DNA of 64,000 nucleotides, taken from Balanoglossus misakiensis. Its lineage: Eukaryota; Hemichordata. The stretch covers positions 14,570,001 through 14,634,000 of the forward strand of contig CM082580.2 in the NCBI GenBank assembly GCA_040954595.2. Reading direction: 5' to 3'. How positions within the stretch are numbered: position 1 is the first letter of the stretch; each line of letters starts with the position of its first letter. Shown one piece after another: positions 37,801-64,000 of this stretch. Position numbers and translations under genes: made by a program. Below the pieces are notes generated by a model. The model searched no databases. It saw only the letters and a program-made list of their open reading frames with translations, and was not told where the DNA came from.

Positions 37801-40800
37801 CCTGGAATTAAACCCAACTCAACCCTGAAATGTGTTTCATTTGAAGAAATAATGTGATGAACTTTTCTAAGTTTTTCCTGACGTGTGATCACAGTTACTT
37901 TACCCAATCTAATTTATTGACAAGAAGAGACCTCAGATTAATATTTTGTGCAGACTTTAAACAACATTACATGTAAAATTGAAACTCTAAGCCGGTTGGT
38001 TTATCAAGAGCACAAAACCACATCTATGAATTATATACCAGCAGTGGCATATTCTGAATTAAAAGCATGTGTAACACACACCCCCAAATATGTATGGAAT
38101 CTCTCAAGTGGTCTATTAGCATTAGCATTTAAAGACATTTCCCGCAAGTCGGCTTTTGCAGTGAAATGAATAGCTTTCAACAGGTTTTATCACCAACACT
38201 TCACAGGCCGTGAAATTTCCTTTGGTAATGCCAAACGAAAAAGGATGGTCAGTTGATCACCACGGAAGGTCACTCAACTTTTTTGTCATAAAATGTTGGG
38301 AGGTAGGAGTGGTTGAGTCCAGCACTATGCTTTCTGAGGGATGACACCATCTTTTTTTAGTTTTGTTGAAGAGGTATCAGTCAGTATTGAATTTGAATGG
38401 TGGAGGTACAACAAATTTGTATTTCCAATTTATTGTTGGTCTTTATACAACGTTCATATAGTATGTGGTAATGAATCATCAGGTGGACAGCCATGATTAG
38501 TTTTTGTTCTGCTGAACATTCTAAGAATCTGGTGCCATAATATTTCAATTTCAAGTCTGTCTGGACTTTTGTTCTCTGTACGATTGATAATTATATTTAT
38601 TTCGAAGAACATCAAACACAGAAGAATCTCTTTCAACATTGCTTTCAGTTTCTGATAGTGCAGTCAGTGGGGGATGCATGGTCACATCTTGCAAACAAAT
38701 GGCGACAGAAGAGAAATGATGCCGATCATTGTATAATACATAGATGTGTGTGCAACAGGCGAATTCAGACGAGTTGATATATTTTGCATGACCGTGTTTA
38801 TAAACTCACACGAAGAGAAGATCTGATGTTATTGTCAGATATCCTGTTCTGGAGCAAGACCTTTTACATTCCTCAACTGTAGTCAAGTATTAAACCGTGA
38901 ATGAAATTGCCTAAATTTCATGAAACCTTCTTTCAACTGTGGATGTTCAATCAAAGCCATGCATTGAGTTTGGGCATATGCCTGTTTAGCCTAGTACCTT
39001 GGCGTATTTTGTCCAAAACTAAGTTTTGGAAGCAAAGCGGACAAACTACGGCTAGGACTAGGCTAATGCCTGTTCTGACCCCTTGTATTTACATGTACAC
39101 ACCGCAGCCAGTGCTAGTGGTGGAAGTTGGGGTACCATTGCATCACTTGTATGCCATGTATTAGCAAAGATGGCACTGGCCTGGCACCAGCAATCTGCCA
39201 AATTGTGCATCAGTGCAGTGCTGGGCACACTTGCCATTCAATGTGCCATCAAATCAATACCTTTGAAGTGAGGTCCCTCAGTGGATGCTTTGTTCCCCAT
39301 TGACTAGTGGTATGTCCCCTCATTAACATAGTGTTTACCATAACAAAAAAGCAGACCACACAACCCAAGCCTGTGTATTTGCTGATGTGTAACACATGTC
39401 TAAACGATTGAGACTGTGTACACCGCGCACCGGTCAGTGTTGAGTCTCGTCATATAATTACACAAATCATGTGGAAATACATTGAAATTGGAACAGTTGT
39501 TCTTCTGAGCTATCTGGTCGGCTGTTCCGAACCACTCTTGCCATGTAGAATGCAGCAAGAACTGCAGAGATCCTGTGCTGCAGTGTACGACATTTACTTC
39601 TTTGAAACTGTCAGCTGCCAATGGAGGGAGCCACAACAGGAAGTGAGGACACCAAGGTATAGGGCAGGTTTGTCTTAACCGCCATCTTGTAAACAAGGTG
39701 CTTTGTGGGATCATGGAGGTACTAGAGTACTAGTACCTCCATGGTGGGATAGAAATGGGGGTGTTTTGGAGGGTCATTACGTAAGTTCTTACGTAATGAC
39801 CCTCCAAAACCCTCCAATTCTATCCCACAAAGCACCTTGTTTCCAAGATGGCGGTTAAGACAAACCTGCCCTATAGTTATGGTACAATAATGTCTCTTAC
39901 TGTAATGCTGTAAGTGAGTTGGGCTTCTGATTGATCCTGACAACTCCACCGCAAATTGTAAGGCTCCTGTTGCTTCCTTGCGAGCCTGTGCAAGAAACAG
40001 CAACAATGTGTTATTCAACAATATTCTGTTTTGTTGAGGGGTATTGATTTGTTACATGTGTGTATTCCCATGGACGTAAAAATGGTATTCCATGACCTAA
40101 GTGACTTTGCTGTGTGTAGGTCATATTGAGGGCAAACTTGCAAGAGATCACATTATCAAATAATTACATCCTCACATGTAGAAATGGTAACCGTGGATGA
40201 TACTTAACTGTGTTGAAATTACATGCAACAGTATTGTAGTTAATGTGTTACTGAAAAGATAGGTGTCATTGCATCTGGTGAGGTTTAAATATGTGTCCCA
40301 TATGCAAGTCAAAGTTGGCGCAAGTGTGATGTACTTTAATCAAATATACTGTATGTGAAAAATAATTTTGAGTTTAATTTAGAGTTAGTTAAAATATGTT
40401 TCTTATGGAAACCAACATTACAGTGTTTCCACAAAACTTTCCTCAAGTTCTTCTTGTAAATTCCATTCTTTATTAATGTAAACATTTGACATTATGTTGA
40501 GAAGTCTAAGTAAACAGGGATAAACACATCAGTGTTGTTAGCTTATAAGCATTTCAAAGAGTCACCATCCACCATGACCTTTCCCCTGCTATTAAACTCT
40601 CTTTTTCTAATTATGGAACAGCTGTTGTGAGCACATTAGATTTAAAGTGCATTTTGAATGCTGTTAATGTATTATTGGGTGTAAGTGAACGGTATACAGG
40701 AGGCTATTTGTGACTGTAGATGACCCCAAATAACCCTTATAAGCGTTCCCATACAAAGAGAATCTATAAATATATCTAATCAGTACAGTAATGTTTCAGT

Positions 40801-43340
40801 ACACTGGGGCAGTTTTGTTTGCTTGTCAATGTTCTTTAATGGACGGATTATGTCAATGGTGAATAAAAAATGTTTATAGAAAAATTTATGTAGATAATCA
40901 GACAGATTTTGTGAAATTGACATGTCGCTATTCTTATTTTCTCTTTCAGTATTCACCTGTCGGTGGTTGCCTGTGGCGACAGAGCCAATGAAACCCTTGT
41001 CATGTTAAAATCAGCTGTTTTATTCACAAAAGCACCATTACATTTCCACATATTTGCCGAAGATGAGCTGCATTTTATTTTTAAAGAAAACGTAAGTGAG
41101 ATGACGTGACAGTGAACGTAATGTTTTATTTTCTTGTGATAAATACCAAGTGAAGTAAGGAACAGAACGTTATCTAAAATCACGGCGAAATATTCTCCTT
41201 CATTGTTATTTTCAGGAAGAAATGTTTGATTTATATTTCTATTTTTAAATGGCAACCAAAAAACATGGAGGTTTTGCTAGCTATTCTTAACTTTGAATAA
41301 TTTGTGTTGTTTTCTATACCAACAGTTAGAAAAATGGCCACAAAAGTACCGAGCCAAAATGGTGTATAACATCTACAGTATAACATTTCCACCTGGTGAG
41401 AATGCTGCAGAATGGAAGAAATTATTCAAACCATGTGCTTCACAAAGATTATTCTTACCTGTAAGTAAAATATCTAATCTAATTTACGTTTCACTTGTAT
41501 AAATTCACTTATTCTGTAATTTGTATTTGGTGTAAAATTCAATTTTGCCACTTGTAAACACTTTATTTCTGAAAGACATATTGTCAAATCTACTTTAGCA
41601 TTTCAGTGTGAAAGAAGAATAAGATCTCAAAGCCAATAAAACATCTTATACTACTGAGACTTGAAGAATGTGCTATGACAGTAAATCTTCTTTTGGCTGA
41701 AAAGTGAAAGGTGACACGTCTTCACTGCCAACTTGTATTTCCTTGTACTGCAGTCCTTGATCATGCTAACCACAACCTGACATTGAAATACATCAATGCA
41801 ATACTACAAACAAGTACAATGTGGCACCTATACAGTGCAGAGTAGCATTTCTTTAATCCTAACTTGCTGTCTCCTGTTCCACTTTTCAGGATGTTCTCAC
41901 ATCTGTTGATTCCCTTCTGTATGTTGACACAGATGTCCTCTTTCTGTTCCCGTTGGATGAAATCTGGGAGTTCTTCAGGAAGTTCAATGACACACACTTG
42001 GCTGCAATGACTCCAGAACATGAAGCTATGAGCATTGGATGGTACAACCGATTTGCTCAACACCCGTACTACGGAGAGACGGGGGTCAACTCAGGGGTCA
42101 TGTTGATGAACCTTACAAGAATACGCAAATTTGGCTGGACCAAAAGAATTCTTCCAATTTATAAAGAGTACAAGTTGAAAATTACCTGGGGCGACCAGGA
42201 TCTTCTAAACATATTATTCCACTATCATCCTGGTGAGTTGATTACTGCAACTTCATGGACACTAAACTGAAAATGAGGATTTCTGGTGGTTTCTAGAAAC
42301 ATATCCAGTCTAACCATATCACATGTATGGGTTACATGATGTTGTTGACAGATGGCAGTGACAAAACATTGTGCAGTTAACATGCAGCGGCACCTGAAAT
42401 TTTGAAACCTACTGCTAAGTTTTAATGCTGTATACAGCAACTACAAATTGTCAACAATTGTAAATAGTCAGTTTTGTGTGAGTTTGTCTCCAATTATTAC
42501 ACAACACCATCATCTGTATAGTGTACAAAACAAGTGCCTGTTCACTGACATCATGTAACGGTAGTGTGTATCTGAAATTACATATGCCATAACAAATCAC
42601 ATGTTTTCCTCATTTTACTTAATTTAATTATTTTCTTATCTTCTGATTGCAGAATTATTATATGTTTATCCATGTGAGTGGAATTACAGACCAGACCATT
42701 GTATGTATTCCAGTTTATGTAAACGAGCAGAGCAAGTTGGCATCAAGGTTGTGCATGGCAATCGTGGTGTCTTTCACAATGAAAAACAAATGACATTTAG
42801 ATCTATTTACGAAGCTTTGAATCAGGTAAGAATGCTGTGCGGCAAGACAAGACGAGTAGATTAAAAATCACAAACTCAATTGTAATCTACAAAAATAAAA
42901 ACCAGTTGGAAGGACTATATCATATGTATCATATACTAGTGTCTTAGCAACTGTTGCTATGGAGAATTATTTGTGTTGATTATCCAGAAATCATTTGCAG
43001 TACAGAGTTAAATATGGACGTCCAAAGGGAATTCAATACACCATATGTGCAAGTGATTGTATGGAAATGTAGTAGCAATATGCAAATATACTTCAGTGGG
43101 CCATGTTAGAATGTGCTGCCTGAAGTTTCTTTTTATCACACCTCGTCATATAATATAGTCATTTGCTTGAACTGTTTGTGTTGTATATTTTCTTTTCAGT
43201 ACAACCTAGGTGAAGACCCAAGGACTAATCTGCTAGAACCCATGAACAATGCACTGATGGCAACGACAAATACACCATGTGGAAAACTGACAGATTCTTT
43301 CCTGAAAACCTTAGTCCAATCTGTCATGAATCTGAGCTAG
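29596..43340 (+). CDS. GXYLT: Glucoside alpha-1,3-xylosyltransferase with long Gln/Pro-rich stem
   Basis: GXYLT1/2 enzymes add the first xylose to O-glucose on Notch EGF repeats in the secretory pathway. Six exons are 29596-30458, 40950-41091, 41326-41460, 41890-42232, 42653-42825 and 43200-43340, giving 598 residues (human GXYLT1 about 440). A signal-anchor ([17 protein letters not shown]) near residues 6-22 is followed by about 260 residues rich in Gln, Pro and Asn, all on exon 1. The catalytic GT8 domain starts at [20 protein letters not shown]. It contains [26 protein letters not shown], the DxD motif in [49 protein letters not shown] and HGNRGVFH. Exon 1 ends two bases into a codon and exon 2 restores it, so they can join directly across the 10.5 kb intron, although a small extra exon cannot be excluded. 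Confidence 0.92.
30552..30598. repeat. 14 bp-stem hairpin containing a dispersed short repeat
   Basis: gctgcaatgattgt (30552-30565) is the reverse complement of acaatcattgcagc (30585-30598), with a 19 nt loop. From 30565 to 30601 the sequence recurs exactly upstream of PRPF40 (about 60604-60641). A related piece lies near 59983-60008. Confidence 0.7.
30895..30987. mobile_element. 93 bp element with TTAAnCCTTTCACC terminal inverted repeats
   Basis: The left end ttaatcctttcacccccat and right end atggtggtgaaagggttaa are imperfect inverted repeats. A second 93 bp copy with the same ends is at 61573-61665. This looks like a tiny non-autonomous DNA transposon family; if the outer TTAA is a target duplication, a piggyBac-like origin is possible, which is inference. 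Confidence 0.55.
31735..31809. repeat. (CATA)n-(CA)n microsatellite
   Basis: Compound simple repeat: catacata units followed by about fifteen CA dinucleotides. Confidence 0.95.
32622..32663. repeat. (GGAT)n microsatellite
   Basis: About ten ggat units with one ggg interruption. Confidence 0.95.
34632..34939. mobile_element. Fold-back (hairpin) DNA element with 8 bp target duplication
   Basis: Two arms of about 152 bp (34632-34783 and 34788-34939) are nearly perfect reverse complements around a 4 nt loop (tctc), so almost the entire element is terminal inverted repeat. Outer termini are CACAGGC and GCCTGTG. Both sides are flanked by attaatac (34624-34631 and 34940-34947), an 8 bp direct duplication. 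An 8 bp duplication is characteristic of hAT transposons, so this is probably a hAT-derived non-autonomous element. Arm divergence is only a few per cent. It has no coding capacity. Confidence 0.85.
36224..36252. repeat. Poly(C) tract
   Basis: About 28 nearly uninterrupted cytosines in GXYLT intron 1. Confidence 0.9.
39658..39875. repeat. 218 bp fold-back with an inserted nested palindrome
   Basis: The outer arms tatagggcaggtttgtc... and ...gacaaacctgccctata pair inward to a centre near 39783 (ttacgtaa/ttacgtaa). The left arm is interrupted at about 39714-39745 by a near-perfect palindrome (catggaggtac...gtacctccatg), flanked on both sides by gtgggat. That gtgggat is single in the right arm (atcccac). 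The structure suggests a later insertion into one arm. Confidence 0.75.
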
Positions 43341-44279
43341 CAAAAACGAGGAGTATGGGTTTTATTTATTTGATTTTCCCCCATTTTTGTAGGAGATATT
43401 TTTTCAGTATTTTAGTTTACGGGGAAATATTATTGGGTGGGATTTGAAGTTGATTAGTACTGATTAGTTGAGAGCCAGCAAGGTGAAGTAAACTTGTGGC
43501 TGGGTCAGAGTGAGGTCACAGTGTGGCCCGGTGGAAAGTTAGGTCATGAAATATCACTGAGTGGATAAGCCAGGAAGAGGTCATTAGATTTGTTGGTCAG
43601 AACGACATCCTTAAGAATGTTAATGGTCGTGATATATCTCCCACTGAGGATCAGATAGCATTTGAACTCTTGAATGGGTTAGCAAGTGTGGTGCCTTGAA
43701 TCCCCTTTCTCCCTGCAATGAATTACATGTATATTGATCTGAAACATGTCACCAGTCAACATCAATTTGTCAGATTACCCACTAGTATGTGCTACATGCC
43801 TTTGGCTCTGCTAATTCATGTATACCATTAACACCTGGTGACCTCGTCCAGTCCTCTGAACCTTGATGAGTGACCCCTGGTGACCTCACTGAACTCTCTG
43901 AGCCTTGATCCCTCATGTGACCCATGACAGGCAAACAGTAAACATTTGGTGATGTTGCCATAGCCTTTCAAATTTCATATTTGAAATAGTACTTCATCAA
44001 TAGCTGTCCTATGACTCTAGCTGATACATGAATAATAGACTATAAAAATACTGTTGAATTAACAGAAGTTTTATTTTGGAACTGCTCTGTGGGAATATTT
44101 GGCACTTTGCCATGCGCGATGCCCATCTTGTCACTTTTTGTCGTCTGCTTCATGTTTAATGCTCGATCCAGGGCGCTCGTCTTTACATTCATCGTCGCCA
44201 TGGTGGTTCGCCTTACGGTAACTTCTTATTCTGAGGCTGTTTCGTTAAGAAATGACACTGATATGCCACAAAGTCAAAT

Positions 44280-44354
44280 CGATTTGGGTACAATTCGCTC
44301 CATATAGCACGAGCTGTTAGGCGAGTGCTATATGTCTTGAATTGTACCCAAATC
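44280..44354. repeat. Imperfect 30 bp-stem hairpin
   Basis: gatttgggtacaattc...catatagcac pairs with gtgctatatg...gaattgtacccaaatc across a 14 nt loop. Flanks show no obvious duplication, so origin is unclear. Confidence 0.65.
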
Positions 44355-44779
44355 TCGTGTATAATTGGCGGGGGTTATTGCTTAAGTTTAAAATCTCATT
44401 TCGCTTTCAATCAGTGAAATGTATTTATATTCAGATTATAAAAAAGGGTAATTCTATAATTGGTAAATATAACTATTTGATATTTTGAAATTTGAGGTGA
44501 CCTAGCAGATGAGGTGAACTTATTAAATGTATACATTATGATTGTGTACAGTTTGGTAAATGTGTCAAAAGTCAGAAAATGACCTTTTAGAAGGGTCAGG
44601 ACTTGACTTGAAAGCAAAAGATGACTGTGTTGATATATATATTTGTGCATATCACCCACAATGCAAATGGACATAAACATTCCATAGATTGGTGTTTCAG
44701 TGTGATTGCATGGCTCTTTTTCGCAAGTACTTATGATGTGTCGATATGTGACATAAAAGTGAGAAATATAGCTGCAAGC

Positions 44780-45660
44780 AGCGATGACGGGCACAAGCTT
44801 AAGCCGAAGGTCAAAGGTCATATGTGGTCACCCAAAAATTGGGCAAAAAGTTTTGACCCCCATACTAGTCCAGGTCCAACAGAAACCAGACCTCTGGCCC
44901 TATTGGTTTGTCTGAAATTAGATATGCGCATAATTAATGATGTAAAGTGTAAGACTCTATCAATAGTTCGATCCATCCAAACACAAATGCTGTACCTGTT
45001 CTGGATGCCGAGATATAGGAAAGTAGGTCAAAGGTCACCTGAGGCCATCCGAAAGTTTAGCAAAAAATTTTGACCCCATACCAGTCCAGGTCCAACAAAA
45101 ATCAGGCCTCTAACCCTATTGGTTCGCCTAGAATTAGATATGCACATAATTAATGGGGTAAAGTATAAGGCTTCATTAGGAGTTCCATGCCTCCAAATGC
45201 CAAGGCTGTATCTGCGCTGGTTGCCGAGATATGGTAAAGTAGGTCAAAGGTCACCTGAGGTCACCCAAAATTGGGCAAGACATTTTAACCCCATACTGGT
45301 CCATGTTCAACAAAAATCAAACCTCTAGCCCTATTGGCTAGCCTGGAATTAGGTATGCACATAATTAATGAGATAAGCAGGTGTCACAGGTGACCCCTAA
45401 TTTTGTCTTTTCAATTTTAGTCACAACCCTCCAAACGCCAAGTCAGTACCTGCTGTGGATGCCGAGATATAGGAAAGTAGGTCAAAGGTCACCTGAGGTC
45501 ACCCAAAATTTGGGCAAAAAATTTTGATGCCATACTGATCCATGTCCCACAAGAACAAAACCTCTAGCCTTATTAGTTAGCCTGGAATTAGGTATGCACA
45601 TAATTAATGAGTTTAGCAGGTGTTACAGGTGAACCCAAAATTTTGCCTTTTATTGTGGTC
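44780..45660 (+). repeat. Tandem array (about four units, 213-239 bp) carrying DR1 motifs
   Basis: Each unit contains the 13-mer AGGTCAAAGGTCA (44808-44820, 45025-45037, 45241-45253, 45479-45491). Then follow a cacccaaaattgggcaaaa-like stretch, a ttttgaccccatactagtcc segment, cctctagccctattgg and attagatatgcacataatta. Units are diverged by point changes and small indels. The 13-mer is a perfect direct repeat of AGGTCA spaced by one base; in units 3 and 4 a third AGGTCA follows after cctg, and unit 2 has a near match. Confidence 0.8.
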
Positions 45661-48363
45661 CCATTCTGCTCACGGGCCAATGGAGAGTCACTGTACAGGA
45701 CCATTGCACAGCCGACGTGGACATAGCGTCATAGCTAAACTATAGAAAGTATAGGCCCATGGCTGGGTTCAAAAATATGAAAAATAAAAAAATCTTCTTC
45801 TCAAAATAGACTTGGCCCACGGCCTTGACATTTGGCATGTAGGACACTGACCACATGGTCTGCAAAAATCGCTAAAAGAATTTTGATATCTCCATTCAAA
45901 TGCAAATTAGGCCCATTTGAAAACTTTGCCCATATATGGTCATCAGGTCACATGACTAATTAAACATTCACAGGGATACTGCACCACAGACACCCACAGA
46001 AAGGTCAGCATTGAAAACATGATTTCTGTTCATGTTATATCATAAATAATGTTAAAAATAAGCCTTTGATTATCGTACTGTGTTAGACAAGTCTTTGAAA
46101 GTAAATATGATCATAAAAAATACTTCTGCAAGTTCATGTCAGACATTTTACAGAAAAATTTCGCTATTTCATGAAGAAGTTCAAAAAAGCATTTGTTGCA
46201 TATGTCATAAAATGTCAAAGGCACTATGGCCAGGTCAGATATAGTGGTATGTGTAGAACTCTGATAAAATCACAATTCTCTACATTGAGTGCATCTAGTG
46301 TTATGTTTTCTGCACAGTTTCAGATGATATTTGTGTGAAACGTGGATAGAAGTACAGTGAAACCCATCTATGTAGGACGGCTTTGGGAACTGAAAAATGG
46401 TGTTCTTAATCACAGAGGGACTGTGTCTTAATAGACAGGTGGCATTCTATTAAAATCGTATCTTTTGTCTTGAAACATCTTACGTTGATAGAAATGTCCT
46501 GATATAGAGCTGTGTCCATAATGTAATGTTTCTCTCAAATTATTTTGACTTATTTTTTTCTTATTTTTGGGGTTTATATTTGAGTGTGATATGGTCAAGC
46601 AAGGGTGACATTAACATTTTGTGTGTGTATATTGGTATACAGGGTTTTATGTGTAGAAGTTGGTGAAGTGAACCCCGTTTCTGTTCTGTCAATTTATTCA
46701 TATTTGTAGTATGTTTGAATTTTTTCATTTTTTTTCCATTTATGTTGTAAAGGTAATATTAAAATTGAATGAATTATGGTACAAAGAAAATAACTCCTGA
46801 TATACAGTATCTGAACTGAGAATAAAATAACAGTAAAACCTGTGTACTAAGGACACCTTTCGGAACAGGATAAAAAAAACTGTTTTCTTGGAGGACTTGT
46901 GTCATTGTTCATTTGAATCGCAGGTTACACCCATTCCGTTGTCTGTGTGACACTGCCACTCTTTCCAAAATCTCATCTACTTTATTGTCTTTCAATCTAT
47001 TTTTATTATTAAGATGACAAGAAATGTATATAGTGCTCTATTAATGTCCATGTCATGGCAGGGGATCTATATCTAATAAAATGTTCTTTTTATACTAGCA
47101 AAATGTGTTTGCCAAGGATGGTGGTCATGTTTGTCATGTCATGGTGATACACAGATACCAATTTTTTACCCATTCTTGCTAACCAGGTCCATCTATTTCT
47201 GCTTCACGAAAAGAAGCTGAAACTGTGGCTGTAAAGAGGCCGTGGTTTACAATTTTGTTTTAAGGGGCAATCCTGTTTTATCTGTCTTAGCTATGGTGGA
47301 TGGACATGTTTGAATGTTCTGTGTATGGTGATAGAAAAAAGGGGCATATGTCTGTGCACAGATTTAAGGCCTTTGTTTTTATAAGTTGTAATTCAGGAAA
47401 TTTTTACGACAGGAAAAACTAGCTGTTTTGGCTTCATGGTGTGTGTTGCATGCATGAAATTTATCACTGCAAGTACACTAAATGACCAGTGGTGACATTT
47501 TTCCATATTTTATTTCAACACAATGTTGTTTAACAGTATAAATAAATACATTTTTCAAACACAAAAGATGCAAATTACTAAAGAAAATGAACTTCATGTT
47601 TATTCGCATTTCTCTTGAAAACGTAAGTACTATTGCACATGGGTACCTAGTCCAGTGTGACCACCTGACTGAGTACATTTTAGGAGTTTGAACATTCGAG
47701 TATTTTAACAAATTCAATTAATTCTTCATCAGCATTTCTCTATAAAACTGTTTCAACTTCAGGACTAGTATATATCCACCCAAGAAAGAACTATGCTGAC
47801 TAGCCTTCAAGAAAATAATTTTTGATTTTGCAAATTTTGAAGTACAATCAATTGATAAATCGTGTCTGAACCAGCAGATAAAGATACACATCAGCATCTG
47901 CCAGGCCAAAACTGTAGTTGCATGATTATCTTTGAATCAAAATATTTCACTTTCAGATCATCAGAACTCTATAACATATTTTTAAAGCATACTGATCATT
48001 AATGTTTGCAATGGGGAGATATCAATTTTTGCAGGATAACTAAAAACGGAATAAAATTGGTGTCATAAATTAATATTTATAAGATAGTATTGACATAGTG
48101 TGGACATTTGGAGCAAAACATTCATTAAACAAAGATATATGAAGTTCAGTGCAAAGATTCTTCTGAAAACCTAGACACTTATGCTATTTGAAATTATTCC
48201 TCGATAAAATCACCTCAAAGTGAATGAATTATTCATTTTATAGCCACACTAAATGTGTCTCTCACAACATAGGTACTACTATGTTACACTTCCTTACATT
48301 GAATCACCACAGTTATGAAGTTCTCAGCTCTCTTTATATCTCACCAATACAGTACAGTTCTCT

Positions 48364-59076
<10,713 letters not shown>

Positions 59077-59582
59077 AAGATTTTAATTTTTCTGACTTCT
59101 TTATTTAAGCTGTTTTGCTGTTTTGCAGAATATAACTAGCCAAATTGTCCCACGAGGCAGCAAGACTGACAAAACTGAGCAGCTTCAACTTGACAGATTT
59201 GACGAACTTGGTGTCATGGTTCAATGGTTTTCAGAGAAATCATAACAGTCGTGTGTAGCCCATTTTTTACACTCTAAAAATGATACTGCCATATCCAAAA
59301 TACAGGGATTCAGTGTGACTGTCTGACATGGGTCCAGGTTTAGACCCAGAAACTGTAACTTTTTTACAGTTTCTTTATTATATTGTGTACTGTGGCAGGT
59401 TACTATTCTCCCTGAATGGATTTGAATCATCAGTTGACAGTTGTGTCTGATTTGTCAACATTGCTGTCATGTGTGTAATGCAGTGCTGTTAGAATTGATT
59501 AGCATTATATTTTGGGATCATTTTACCTTTCATATTCAAACACACCACCTTTCATATTCAAATAAGTAATTTGCATCTGTAA

Positions 59583-64000
<4,418 letters not shown>

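Larger units (their letters stand above)
30459..40949 (+). other. 10.5 kb first intron of GXYLT
   Basis: No nested gene could be supported on either strand; open frames of 60-118 codons here lack recognisable domains. The intron holds simple repeats (31735-31809, 32622-32663, 36224-36252), a 93 bp TIR element (30895-30987), a hairpin repeat (30552-30598) and two long fold-back structures (34632-34939, 39658-39875). Confidence 0.6.
43341..48363. other. GXYLT 3' flank and KAT2 3' flank; no gene
   Basis: No coding exon is supported. The region includes GXYLT 3' UTR, a hairpin at 44280-44354, a tandem repeat array at about 44780-45660, AT-rich spacer, and the KAT2 3' UTR near 47.5-48.36 kb. The 136- and 150-codon open frames near 44.4-45.1 kb overlap the repeats and are not credible genes. 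Confidence 0.55.

Noticed and set aside
44411-45073. Open frames of 136 and 150 codons downstream of GXYLT
   Set aside because: They run through the tandem repeat array and AT-rich DNA; translations resemble no protein and lack splice context.

Overview
The window is animal nuclear DNA: AT-rich, with short exons, GT-AG introns and long non-coding spacers. It encodes clear orthologues of human genes (KAT2, METTL5, PCYOX1, MRI1, GXYLT, PRPF40A, KIAA2013). Very short introns, a single KAT2 gene in place of KAT2A/KAT2B, and an ST8Sia-type sialyltransferase suggest a non-vertebrate bilaterian, most likely an invertebrate deuterostome such as a hemichordate or lancelet. That placement is inference.

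Layout. 1-9 kb: a truncated transposon copy, then two same-strand paralogues of the VOPP1 family (short Cys-rich luminal domain plus one membrane span). The first keeps PPxY motifs in its tail. The second lacks them but carries three serial copies of the Cys module, each on its own phase-matched exon. 10.9-13.9 kb: MRI1 (methionine salvage), convergent with PCYOX1 (17.9-15.3 kb, minus). PCYOX1 is head to head with a KIAA2013 orthologue (18.3-25.7 kb). 27.3-28.5 kb: an intronless sialyltransferase. 29.6-43.3 kb: a GXYLT xylosyltransferase with a very long Gln/Pro-rich stem and a 10.5 kb first intron full of fold-back elements. 43.3-48.4 kb: non-coding, with a tandem array carrying nuclear-receptor-like DR1 motifs. 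48.4-57.0 kb (minus): a complete 17-exon KAT2 acetyltransferase, head to head with METTL5 (57.3-59.1 kb). A tRNA-Thr(AGT) lies at 59.65 kb. PRPF40 starts at 60.4 kb and runs off the right edge.

The most notable hidden layer is in the KAT2 introns. Three of them each carry, on the sense strand, a 130-135 nt copy of one H/ACA box snoRNA: two hairpins with pockets, an H box and an ACA box at the correct spacings. Guide arms are conserved while the distal 3' stem has diverged with pairing largely kept. The 3' pocket matches a universally conserved 18S rRNA segment. KAT2 therefore appears to be a snoRNA host gene here. Its intron 9 also carries a complete 815 bp TAA-flanked transposon that ends 26 nt before an exon.

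All gene models were spliced by hand from reading frame, GT/AG sites and remembered family sequences. Phases are consistent throughout, and total coding lengths of the complete genes divide by three.
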